A stretch of DNA of 64,000 nt from Heterotrichella gracilis (taxonomy: Eukaryota > Sar > Xanthophyceae > Tribonematales > Xanthonemataceae). The notes under the pieces were generated by a model that saw nothing but the letters and a program-made list of their open reading frames with translations, had not been told where the DNA came from and did not search any database. Below are positions 12,601-23,500 of the stretch, one piece after another. The stretch covers positions 27,326 through 91,325 of the forward strand of contig JAULBX010016194.1 in assembly GCA_032358255.1 (NCBI GenBank). Reading direction: 5' to 3'. The stretch's first letter is position 1; each line of letters opens with the position of its first letter. A program made the position numbers and the translations under genes.

Positions 12601-15600
12601 GTCCAGCAGTACAGCCGGATTCGGAGCGACCTTTGCACCACCCAGCCCTGTCCTAACAGGCATGGAAGGCCTGCACACATATGCAACCAAACCGCTTGGC
12701 TTGATTGGGTTTGCCTGCTCTAGCTTGTGCCACTGCATAGTCTCACCCATATCATGCACCCTTCCTACCTACCCTTGCCCTCTGGAAATCCCTCTTTGCC
12801 TACCTCTGGCTTTATCCGGTTTGCCTGCTCCACCTTGTGCCTCTGCCTGGCCTCGGTCTTGGCCTTGATCAGTGCCAGGCGGGCCTTCTTGGTCAGCGGT
12901 TTTCCCTCCTTGTCCACCTCGGGCACATCCTCTTCATCCCCTTGGGCAGCCACGCGCTCCGCATGGATGTCCTCGGGGTTGCCCTAGGCAAGGGTTCAGG
13001 GCGTTACTACTTTTGCCACAGTTTCAGGATTGGTATCAATGGACCGGGTGTGCCAAATTGAGCATCGAGGGCCTGGGGAAGAAACATATTCATGTACACA
13101 TGAATCACCCACGCTGCAGTTCCAGAGTACCGGTATCAGCAACCTGGACTCTACCCTCAATGCAGGGCATTATGCAGGGATTCTACGTGTGTGCTCTGTG
13201 GCCATGCAGGATGCCGTGAGGGTTTTCTAGCATGCACATGCAGGTTTATTTGACGGTTTAGGTTTTTAGGGTTTTACCTGCAGGAGCCCTAGCTTGAGGG
13301 GTACAAGCGGCCCCCCCAGCCCCCCACTGGCCCCTCCACCCCCCAGCAGCATCTCCTCCCCGTCCTTTTCCTCTGCGCTGGGCCCCCTGCCACCCCCCTC
13401 CACCACCTGCAGTGTGCACCCAGGTGGCTGTCACATGGTGTACTGCTAAATAGCGTGTGATGGTCATGCTTGATCAAATGCTACATAGAGTGTGATAGTC
13501 ATGCTTGATCAGTGCCGGGGATGAACAGGCAATGGCAGGCCGGGTGCAATGGGGCTTGATCGTCTTCATAAGGGGAACGCCCCACATCACATCAAAACGC
13601 TAAACCCTAAACCCTAAACCCACCCCCCACCTGCACGTCCAGCCACTGGTTGACCACCCCCAGCACCAGGATCAGCTGCGCGCCCCACATCACATAAAAA
13701 CCCTAAACCCTAAACCCTAAACCCGCCCCCCACCTGCACATCCAGCCACTGGTTGACCACCCCAAGCACCAGAAACAGCTGTGCACTCTGCAAGTAGCGC
13801 ATCATCAGCTGCTCGGCAGCCGCACTGAGGCGCAGGGGGGTGCGCACAGCGCGCGCGCCCAGGGCAGTGCGGTTGGTGGTCAGGTGCTGGGGCACCGCCA
13901 CGCTGGCGAGGTCTTGGAGCTCCTGCATGGGGAATTTAATTATGGTTTAGGTTTTTTGGAAGGGTATTTTGGTCCGGTGCTGGGGCACGTCCACGCTGGC
14001 AAAGTCCGGGAGCTCCTGGGCACAGGGCGTAGGGTTTTGGGTTTTGTGCGTAGGGTTTAAAGGATGCCGTTGGAGTAGCGGCAGTGAATGCTGACGAGGT
14101 TCTTGCATAACTCACCTTTTGACATACAGTGGGACAGGCATCCAAGCATGCACGTCATGACAAGAGACGGGCATCCAGGAACGCAACAGTTACATAAGCC
14201 TTAACATCCCAACGCAGAATCAACCCAAATCACCACCACCCTCCCCCACACCTGCTCCCTCCCGTGCAGCCTGCCCTCCCCTCCCCCCGTGAACCTCCCC
14301 TTGTGCTTGGCCAGCAGCGAGTGCGCCACCGCTGTGGCCCCCTTGCTCACCATGTCAAGGTAGCAGTGCACGTAGATAGGGTACAGGGCGCGCTTCAGCT
14401 CACCCTGCACAGGGTTTGAGGTAGGGTTTTGAGGCAAGGGTTTTTAGCAGGGTTTCCTGTGCCATGGTAGGGTGACAGGTAGGGTTTTGAGTGGTGAGGG
14501 ATGTATATTGGCTTCACCTTGAACAGCAACCCAGTGGCTTGCAAAAGTGCGGTTGCACAAATTCCTGCCAAAATGATGGATGGCAGAGAAAGAGATGGAC
14601 AACCGGCTTGAGCCCCAAAAACCCTAACCTCCTGCCTTGAACGCATCCAGGCTGTTATCCACCCACGCAGCAAAACCCTAGCCACCACACCGGCACCCTA
14701 CCCCATAAACCCTAAGCCCGCACCCATCCTACCTTGAACGCATCCAGGCTGTTGTCCACCCAGGCCGCAAACGCGTCAAACTCGTATTGGTACGCCGCAG
14801 GGTCCCCATCAGCCGCTGTGTACAGCAACACACTATCCAGCACAGCTCGGTCGGGGTCGTTGGAAACCCCTGGTAGGTTTTCATCGTCGTCAAACGCCTT
14901 GGCCTCCGACCGGAAAATGCGTGCGGCTTGGAGGTACCTGTGGGGGTTGGAGGGGGGCATTGAGGGGGGGGGGGCAAGGTGACTGAGGAGGGTGGCGGTG
15001 GTTGTTGAAAAGGGTTGGGGTGTTGTTTAGGGTATTAGGGTGTGGGATGCTGATGAGAGGAGGTAACTGACACCCTTGCACGCTTTGCACCACCCAACTC
15101 TGCCTGGGTGAGCCTTATACCAGTCTAAATGGGGCTGCACTGCTGATACTATGCAACGAGGCAATAAAAAGACTCCTGCCGTTGCAACATATGCATGCAT
15201 GGAGCAATATGTGGCATACAAGTACATGAGCGTTATATGACTTTGTAAAGCTGTAAACCCACTCTTCACGCAGCGTTTTAGCGGGCGTATGGTGATGGGT
15301 ACTACACAAAATTACTGGACAACCCCGCCACTTGAGCTCAAGGGTCTGCAACCCAACGTAAGCAAATACAACGCAGACGTACGAATTGACGTAGAGATTT
15401 GCAGATAGAGACTTTCCAGCCAGTTTGCCTCAGCATTGTCAATGTGCGTGCATGCATGCATTCACATTCATATGCATGCATCATCGTTCAGCTTGCAGAT
15501 GCATCACTGCTATGCATGTACTATCATGTCTGCCGCAGGCCCAACTCACTTTCGTTTCTTAAGATAGTTGAACACGATTTTATCCAGCAGCGCGTCTCCC

Positions 15601-15602
15601 AT
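9673..15602 (-). CDS. TAF5: TFIID subunit 5 (TAF5), WD40 protein
   Basis: Scaffold subunit of the general transcription factor TFIID, acting in the nucleus. Twelve phase-consistent exons: 15550-15602, 14733-14937, 14252-14404, 13734-13922, 13278-13406, 12804-12983, 12231-12402, 11681-11912, 11195-11322, 10836-10975, 10278-10452, 9673-9887 (1971 nt, 656 aa). The start Met at 15602 opens a LisH-like stretch (FNYLKKRK). Residues about 50-200 match the TAF5 NTD2 fold (WVDNSLDAFK, ALYPIYVHCYLDMVSKGA, LVLGVVNQWLDVQ). A Gly-rich then charged linker follows. WD40 repeats fill about residues 345-590 (GGFSDSSVRVYD, WGHAGGVYAVDYN, GHCWPVWDVSFSPLGHYFAS, LATGSADKGVRVWD, LAVGCEDGGMGVWD). The C-terminus has the typical STPV..FTRRNL.LA motif (ATPVAATRFTRRNLLLAGG). 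The length suits the family. Confidence 0.94.
10118..10255 (-). repeat. Tandem copy near the TAF5 exon 11 donor
   Basis: A segment of about 80 bp with GCATTTGTGACCCT and a donor-edge GAGCTACACCTGTGG recurs as GCATTTGTGACCCT and GAGCCACACCTGTGG at the real exon 11 end (10278). This is an exon-intron junction echo. Confidence 0.55.
11490..11590 (-). repeat. Decayed copy of TAF5 exon 8 end
   Basis: About 100 nt repeat the last third of exon 8 (11681-11775, the WD40 strand encoding GDGSVRLWSAELAAN) within the following intron. Substitutions abolish the WD motif. Confidence 0.75.
12690..12736 (-). repeat. Decayed copy of TAF5 exon 6 end
   Basis: The donor edge encoding HKVEQANRIKP (12804-12845) is echoed about 110 nt into the following intron. 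Confidence 0.65.
13598..13722 (-). repeat. Echo of TAF5 exon 4 end plus telomere-type runs
   Basis: On the sense strand the real exon 4 donor (13733) is followed by GTGGGGGGCGGG and three TTTAGGG units. Then comes a copy of the exon end (about 13628-13690, encoding LVLGVVNQWLDVQ) with its own donor GTGGGGGGTGGG and again three TTTAGGG units. Exon edge, donor and telomere-like run were therefore duplicated as one block of about 105 bp. Confidence 0.85.
13966..14030 (-). repeat. Decayed copy of the TAF5 exon 4 start
   Basis: The exon 4 start (13885-13922, encoding ELQDLASVAVPQH) is echoed at about 13975-14015 in the upstream intron, with the frame damaged. Confidence 0.65.
14633..14680 (-). 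repeat. Decayed copy of the TAF5 exon 2 end
   Basis: The donor edge of exon 2 (14729-14775, encoding WVDNSLDAFK) recurs about 95 nt further into the intron with one missing base and a worn donor. Confidence 0.75.
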
Positions 15603-16710
15603 GGCTGCCGTATCTCTTGACAACCCTCCAACTCTACGTCATTCTCCAAACTGCACCACTCGCCATCACCATCATCGAGCCAGCTGGCTGCAAACTGAGT
15701 CACGCCACTCTTATTGCACTCGAATAGTTTCGACTTATGTTGACGTATGTGTCAAACAAGCACGCCGGTTGAGTTGAGGGAGGTTCACGAGAGCTGCCCT
15801 TGCCATGTGTTGGTTACCAGAGCTGCCCACTACGTAGGCCTGATAGTGCACAGGTAGAGTGAACGCCTCTGCTCAACCCATACAGACTCTGACCTTCTTT
15901 GTGCATTGTTTAGAGTGACAACTCCTGACTTCGTATGTATACACCAACCCCAAGGGTGGGTTTGGGCATGGTTTCAGAGTAATTTCATAGGAGGGCACTA
16001 CAATGCCCTCTAGTTGGGAGGCAACCGACAGCATCATCTAGTTACTTTCTGTGTTTTTTGTCATCTAAAACCATTCCAGGTTGAGGGGCAGCAGTAATAT
16101 CAGTTGTGAAGAGTCACACAATAACAGTGGTGTTTAAGTTGCGACGTGAGCCTTCTTCCAAAAGGCACTTGATAGGAACAAGGGGCATCCTTGTTGCCGC
16201 GTGGACTCAGAATGTGTTTGCAAGTCACTGGTGGCATTTATTACAAATTGCGCTTTAGAGGCGCAGCACACATAAAGAACCCAAAGTGGGGACTACTCGT
16301 GGCAATCGTAAGAGGTAGTGCAGTGAAATATTAAATTCCACATGATGCGCAGGGCAACACAACGCCACTGCCCAATATTGGTACACGCCACTGTACACAG
16401 GAAATAATACAAGGGGTTGGCTGCAACCCTCCAATAAAAAGCAAAAAAACATGGATTAGGCAAGCAAACATTGCCCAACACTACACACACACATTGACAT
16501 AAAAGTACAGAGCGGGCTTCTCGTTCACAAAGCCTCGGCGCAAACCCCAAGGAAGGGTTTTGGACACCCACACACACCGCCGCTTCCACTGTAGAGTACA
16601 CACATACAATGGCGTCAGCCTGAGTGCTACAACACCCCACACTAATCAAGCACGCGCACATACTGACATGTGGCGCAGACTGCAACACCAGGTTACAACC
16701 CAGCCTGGCC
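15603..16710. other. TAF5 upstream region and HSP20 3' flank
   Basis: No gene recognised in 1.1 kb. It holds the TAF5 promoter and the HSP20 3' untranslated region. TGTAA occurs on the minus strand at 16241-16245, about 470 nt after the HSP20 stop. Confidence 0.55.
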
Positions 16711-18746
16711 CTAGTCCACACTGACAAACTTCCAGTCACCGGTCTCCCCCCCCTCCTCCTCCCCCTCCTCTTCCTCCTCCTCCTCCTCTTCCTCCCCTGG
16801 CACCAGCCCCTCCAGCTCCATGCCCCTCAGCTGGGCCTCAACAGCAGCAGCCTCGGCGGAGGCGGTGGGGGCTGGGGCGGTGGGGGCGGTGGGGGCGGGG
16901 TGTGTGGGGGTTGGGGCTGCGCTCGCTGGCTGCTTGCCCTTGTCTTCCGGCGCAAGGGGGGGTGCTGAGGCTGCAGGTGGGTGAGGAATGGGGGGGTAAG
17001 CAATCTTCAGCCGTGGCACGAGACAAGTTGCACTGTTGACTGTGTACTTCGAAACATTTACAAGTAACAAACATGGCGTTGAAAATTTGATATTCCAGGA
17101 GGGTACAGCGGGTGTACGCAGATTTGGGGTTTGGGGTTTGTGGGGGTACCCAGGGTATACGTGGTTTATGGAACAGGGTTCAGGAACAGGGGCCAGACTT
17201 TAGGGTTGAGGGTTTGTGGTGGAGGCGCTGTAGACAGCATGAACTGTTTTGTGACGATGGCTACAGGCTACATCCACTAGTGCCTTACAAATTTAAGTTT
17301 TGCACCCACCTGCAGCCAGGGGCTCCACTGGCGGCACGTAGCTGGGCCCAGCACCTGCCGCAGAACCCTTGGAGGGTGTGGTTGGCACCTTCTTGGGGAC
17401 GGTGACTGTCAGCACGCCCGCCTCCAGCTTGGCCCTGATGCCGGCTGTGTCAGCGCCGCCAGGGAGGGAGAATGCGCGGGAGAAGGAGGGGTCGGTGCGC
17501 CTGAAGGGGAGGAGGGGGGGGGGGGAGTCAGTGGGCAGTGGTGGTGGGGTGTGTGGCAGGTGAACTCAGGGCAACGGGAGGGTGCAACAGAGGGCGTGGA
17601 CAGGGAGGGGCTCAATGTGGACAGGAGTTGTGGTGGTGGCGGCGCCCAGTAAAAACGCAAGCTCATGGGCTTGCGATTCCAGATGGCAGAGTAAACATCA
17701 GTATCACCAGGTCTTCTAGCGGGCACTACTTGCAGCCTCGCTCTTGAAGACTTGTTCAAGCACAAGAGTGTACTTAGTGCCACTATGCTAGTGCCATGTG
17801 TGAAGGGTACAGTGTGCAGTGCTGCTCACAAGGTCAGACACCCACCTCTCACGGCGCAGAACCCGGCCTTCGCCCTCCTCCCCGGCCTTGGCCTGCTTGT
17901 TGCCCGCGCTGCCACTCACGATCAGCAGCCCCTCGCGGTTAACAGCCACATCCAGTTGGTCACGCGCCAATCCAGGCACATCAGCGATTACCAGGTAGTG
18001 GTCGCCCTTGTCAAAGACGTCGAAGGGCACGGGGTTGGAGGCGGCTTCGCCGGAGGGTTGGTTGGTGCCGCAGCGCTTGCGGCCTGCACAACGGTGGGGG
18101 TTGGTGTGAGGGAGGTGCGACCAATGCTGTATGCATGCGCGGCGTTGGAAAACGATGAGGGCGCTTGCGTGTGAGCCGTGAAAGGGGTCATCAGACTGAA
18201 GATATATAGGCAACCAAAGTTGGATAGTGGTGAAAAGCGCGCATTGCGTCAAGGGCTGTCGGTATATAGAATAGTTTACATGGGCACATGGTTAGCTAAC
18301 CAGGTTTGTATGCAATTGCAAGCACCGTGTGGGTGTTTACAAAACGAGAAGGCCTGAGACGAACAATTGTACCACAAGGAAGCTTGCTTTCAATTTAGAT
18401 GCAAGTGCGAAGCGCCAGGCTTGTAGGAAAAAATAGTTTACCTGGCATATAGCGGTCCAAGGTTAGGTTCGCATGCCTTTGGCATGTACGGGAACATGTG
18501 CCAACGCATGCACGATATCGGCTCCAACCACGCACAGTTACCTGAAAAGCCGCCTCGAGGCCCACAGGCGCCCGACCAAGCCGCTGCACCTCCGCATGGT
18601 CCGCATCCTTGGCCGAACCTGGGCCCACAGGGGCCACCACCGCCCCGAGCGAATGGTCCACCGTGACCTCCAATGTTGGCATTGATGTTGGCGGTAATGT
18701 CCTCCATGAGGCTCTCAAGGAATGAGAGGTCGACGAGGACAGCCAT
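16711..18746 (-). CDS. Small heat shock protein (HSP20/alpha-crystallin family)
   Basis: ATP-independent chaperone that binds unfolding proteins. Four exons: 18542-18746, 17846-18083, 17310-17500, 16711-16970 (894 nt, 297 aa). The start Met at 18746 opens MAVLVDLSFLESLMEDI. Residues about 30-68 are a Gly/Cys-rich stretch. The alpha-crystallin domain spans about residues 86-185: PFDVFDKGDHYLVIADVPGL, EGLLIVSGS, RRERRTDPSFSRAFSLPGG, and the closing GVLTVTVPKK. The C-terminal third is unusual for the family: a Pro/Ala/Thr-rich linker, then an acidic run of consecutive Glu, and a DWKFVSVD end. The localisation is not clear. A heat-shock-element-like site lies about 240 bp upstream. Confidence 0.9.
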
Positions 18747-20554
18747 GGTGAACGGTGTATCTCAGTACGAACGTTAGTGCAGGTTTACCGTTGGGAAGAT
18801 TGAAGCAGCAAGTCGATATGTGAGCACAGTGGGGGTTGGGAGTGCAACGCGAGGGCTTTTGTACCCTGAACAAAAAGCAGGCTGGGAGTTAATGGATGGT
18901 TCCATTCGCTGCAAAACCTGCTTCCATTGCGTCTACTAACCGCAGCGCAGGTCTCCCCTAACCGGCTAGGTCACCCAGAAGCAAGAACATTCCAGACAGC
19001 CCACCACCCAATCGGTGGACGGTGATGGCAAAGCATATTATGGATCCCAGCAAACTGTTATAAGCTATCCCGAGATTGTGATCGCCCACTTGCAACACCG
19101 TTGGCAACAGTTCACTCACAGAGCGTCACAGCTTGCTTTTTGCTTTTCAAGGACACGTCTGATGTGAACGGCATTCAGTTAGTGATACTGCGTCTGGTTT
19201 GTCAGTGAAAGTCGAGAAATTGTATGGGGTTGGGTGAACTAAATCAGCTAACCCACCGCGGCACCAGCCCTGAGCTCTCAACTGGGTTGTGCAGCGTTCG
19301 CCCAGGTGAGTAGGTTTGTTCCTTTACGTGCTGGGTGAGTCGACGATATGAAGGTGTATGCAAAGAGAACGTGGGATCAGCTTTGGTCATGCATACTCTA
19401 CCCTAGCTTTTGACAGTACCCTAATCCCCTGTCCCACAAGGGCAACTACGACCTTTCCCAAACTGTCACAGCAAAGCAATGGTTGTATACAAGGCAGACG
19501 CTGCAGGCACTTGCACGATGGGTTTCTGGAGTGAGATGTTGCAAGTGGTGGCATGGAAAGGTTTTTTCAAACGGTTCTTCCAACCAGCCTCGCTGTTACA
19601 AACGAGTTTGCTGGGCATACGGCACGGAGGTCATCATATGGCACAGCTTGTCAACATCCTGTGTCTTGTACTGGTTTAGCTTCCCCGTTCCTTCGCATAT
19701 TGGCCACATTTCTCAAGGGCTGTACACCCACCACCAAAAACCCTTCACACTCTTCGTACCCCTCGTCACCCTGCTGCTCTCACCCAGGCTGTATACATAC
19801 AAGGCTTTGTGGGTGGGTGTATTAGAAACGTGGCCCTGCTCTTGTGGCCCTGCTCTTGTATGAACCATTTTACCCAAGGGTTTGCCTGGGTGTCTTGGCC
19901 AAGACCCCACAACTTGTGGCACAAGCCAACCACACCGCACTTGGTCATTCAGTGAACCCAAATCACTCATTAGTACCATGTCAGGCACCTTCCATGCACT
20001 CAATATGCCAGAAAAGGCCCGCTTGGCTCATCGCCTGTTCTAGGGTTTTAGGGTTTAGTGCAACCATTCACCAAAACGCGGTCACTGTGCAGGTGGTGGA
20101 ATAGCTGCAAAGGGCAGCCCTTGGATCAGCCATCATCCTCTCCTGACATAGTGGGCGCTACCAAAATTACCTTACTCCTTGGCAAGGCTCGAACCCCAAA
20201 AACCCTTGGTTGGGGCACAGCAAAAGCCACAGTGGGCAGCAGCAACGCTTGGCAGTAGAAGCACAGGGTCTTTCACAGTCCCCAACTCACACAGCAAAGC
20301 CCAAATTACGAGCGCCGCCTGCATGGTCCCGCACCCACGTGCGCCTCGATAGGGCGTCCCTCCGCCCCAGCCTCACCACACCCCTCCACACCCGCCACCC
20401 GCCAGAGTGGAGGACAAGAATGCACCCCAGCGGCTAATTAGTAATCGCTATGGACACTGTCTGAAGCCCCCATTTCATCAGCTCCCGGTACAATTACAGC
20501 TTCCTATTAGCACACAGCCTGGCGCCAAGTACCACCAGGGAGGCTTTTTACAAG
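18747..20554. other. Divergent intergenic region HSP20 / MscS-like
   Basis: 1.8 kb between divergent genes. No protein gene is recognised; short open frames have no familiar motif. Two TTTAGGG-like units lie at about 20042-20058. Undetected 5' exons of the channel gene could lie near its right end. Confidence 0.5.
18984..18998 (-). promoter_or_regulatory. Heat-shock-element-like site upstream of HSP20
   Basis: Three alternating pentamers aGAAc-aTTCc-aGAca lie head to tail. The first two are perfect nGAAn/nTTCn units and the third matches GA only. The position, about 240 bp before the HSP20 start, suits HSF binding. Confidence 0.5.
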
Positions 20555-23500
20555 ATGGCAGTGTATCACACCACCCCCACCTGGCTAGGGGCCCGCCACA
20601 GGCGCCACGCCTCCCTCCCCTCACTTGCACCCACCCGCACACTCCCCCTGCGCCCCCGGCCCCCACTCCTCCCTCCCCACCGCCGCACCCACCATCGCAC
20701 CCACAGCCGCACAGCCGCCGCCCCCACCACCGCCCAGGCGCAGCAGATCATGGATGGCATGGCGGGAGTGGTGCAGCTCGGGCTTCAGGCGCTGCAGGTG
20801 GGCAGCATCTGTGGTTTCGCAACAAGAAGTCCACATTTGCATGCCACATCATCTGCTGACTGGCCTAGTAAGTATTACACTGGACAATAATCGCGAACCA
20901 TACAGCCAGATGAGCAGTCACTCATGCGGCTACGTCCTGCTGACACTGTCCCATGCCATCTGCTGATGTTGCCTTTATCCAAGAACCTGCTGGACTTCAG
21001 TCAGCCCATGTGGCCTCGGTCCTACACATGAAGGTGGAATTTCCGCATTGAATTTGTGTGCCCCACTGCAGGTCCTCCCCACCCTGGTCCAAATCCTGGG
21101 CCCATAACCCTACGAGCCCCACCCTAATTTAAACCCTGGGTTCATAACCCTGCGTGCCCCGCTGCAGGTCCCCCCCACCCTGGCCAGCTGCCTTGCCCAG
21201 ACCACAACCGCGGTGGCGGTGGCGCTCGTCACGCGCAGGCTCATCAAGGGGATGGTGGAGCAAGTGCGCGACAAGGTGGGTGCCTGCGCCTCTGCGCAAT
21301 AGGTGGAAACCCTGCCAGGGGTTTTGCTTCTCCAAGAATTGATCATAATAGGGCTGCATCTGCTGCAAATGTTTTTGTCTCGTTTTCCAAACCCCATTGC
21401 ATGCATTCTCCTCACTACATTGCGTCATCTACTGTTGTCGAAACATGGTGGATCACTGATTTGGTGATCCGCTCCATGAGCGGCGGCCACATGCAGATGG
21501 CAATCTCCAAGCTCCCTCTGCTGGACAACCTCGTCACCAGGCTCTGCATGCAAGAATTAAACGAAAATCCATTAAAATATCATGATTATTTCCAATTTCT
21601 ATTTGCTCATTCTACTCATCCCAATCCCCAGGTGGAGGTCACTGATTCGGTGATGGACTCCCTGAGCGATGGCCAGATGCAGATGTCTAGCTCCAAGCTG
21701 ACCCTGCTCTCAGACACCCTCATTGCGATGGAGGTGCCCGCCAAGGCGCTGGTGACGGTGGCTGCCCTGGCGCACGCTGTGGGGAGGGTGGGGCAGACGC
21801 TATGGGGAGTGGTGGCGGCGGGGCGGCCGCAGGGCGTGGCGCCGTGGGTTGGTAAGTGGGTGGGGGGTGGGGGGGGCGTGGAAGCGGGGTGTGGGGTGTG
21901 GAAGCGGGGGTTGAGGTGGGGGGTGAGAGGGGGGGAGCCCTGCTGCAGCGCGTGGTTGCGTGGGTCAATACAGGGGTAGGGGTGAGGCTGGGCTGCTGCA
22001 TGGCATTGTTTGGCGCACACACTTTGTTGAAGGTTGTGGGTGCCGTTCTAGCAAGCCTTGTCATCTGAGGCCTGAGTAGGATTTAGGGTTGAGGATGGGG
22101 TTCTTTTCTCCTTGAATGGATTGGCCATATGATGATGTCACGCTCAACGTTTACATGGACATCGAAACCGTTCTCGGTGATATGGGATCATTTACTGGAA
22201 CATTCACTGAAATACAGTGTTTGTCACATGTGGACAAATCATCATCACTATCCTTCATTGACCAATTATTGCTTTCCTTTGTTCCAGATGAGGGCATGCA
22301 GCTTGGATCCGCCACCTACTCCGCCCTCGAACTGCAGATGGGACGGGCAGTGGAGGTGATCATGGTGGCATTTGGGTGCGTACCTTGGTCATACCAAGAT
22401 AGTACAATATGAATTTATATCTTGAAAGCATGTGGCTGACTAAATAACAAAGTAGCAAAGTGGACAGCACACGCTGTGCACCTCCATTTTTCTGCATTGG
22501 GGTAGCGCGATTCCGAAAATCCCTTACCAGAATTCCTTACTTGTACATCCCCACCAAAATTCCTTACTTGTACATCCCAGTTAGGACGCCAGCCCAACGC
22601 ACCACAAGCCTCACACCAAACCCTTACCAAAAACCTCCTCCCCTTGCGCAGCGTGTGGCTGGTGTGTGAGGTGAAGGACGGGTGGGTTCAGCGCGTTACC
22701 CAGCGCGTGGGGAGGGACCGGGAGGCTGCTGAGGTGGTGCGGGCTGTGAGCGCGGCCAGTGGGGTGGCAACGTGGGTGGTGGTGGTGGCGGGCATGGTGG
22801 CGGGGCTGCAGGTCAGGGAAGCGGGGGGTGGGAATGTTGGGGTTGTGGATTGCAACTGCAGCCAGTGGGCATTTGACACCCTTCACTTTTCATGGACGTG
22901 GAGGCATCACAATTGGCCTGGCGGCTCAATCAGTGCGGTCTGAATGTCATCTCCGACCTTGTCCTGGTTTGGTAGAAGGCCCTGTCAATACCCTATCAGC
23001 CCCTTCAAACACCACAATGTGCTGTTCCCTGTCAGGTGTGTGGTGTCAACCTGACACCCCTGCTCACGGTGGGTGGGTTTGGAGGCATCATGATCGGCCT
23101 AGCTGCCCAATCAGTGCTGTCAAACGTCATCTCCGGCCTCAACCTCTTCCTGGCCCGCCCCTTTGTGGTTGGCGAGCGGGTGGTGCTGTCCGGAGCGGTG
23201 AACGTGACCGGCGTGGTTGAGAGCATTGAGTTCATGCGCACGGTGATCCGCACAGACATGTTCACGCCGGCTACTATACCCAACAAGGTGAGGGGGAGGG
23301 GGTTGTAGGAGGAGGGCGTTGTTTGGAGTTTATTTAAGGGTTTTGTATAGGTATGGGGCGATGGTGTGGGGGGCAGTGAGTGCATCCATGCAGTGATCAA
23401 GGACGTACCAAATAGTGCCGGTGCATGGGGAGGGTGGGGAAGCAAGGCTTGAGAGGCTGCTGAGTTGTGCGAAATCCTTTACCATGAGACTGTTGAAGCC

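Noticed and set aside
15400-15490. GCATGCAT clusters as a promoter code
   Set aside because: The palindromic octamer occurs at many unrelated places in the window (26330, 28850, 42862, 48240), so it is background repeat rather than a gene-specific signal.
16735-16800. GGAGGA-type microsatellite as a separate repeat element
   Set aside because: It encodes the Glu run of the HSP20 C-terminus in frame.
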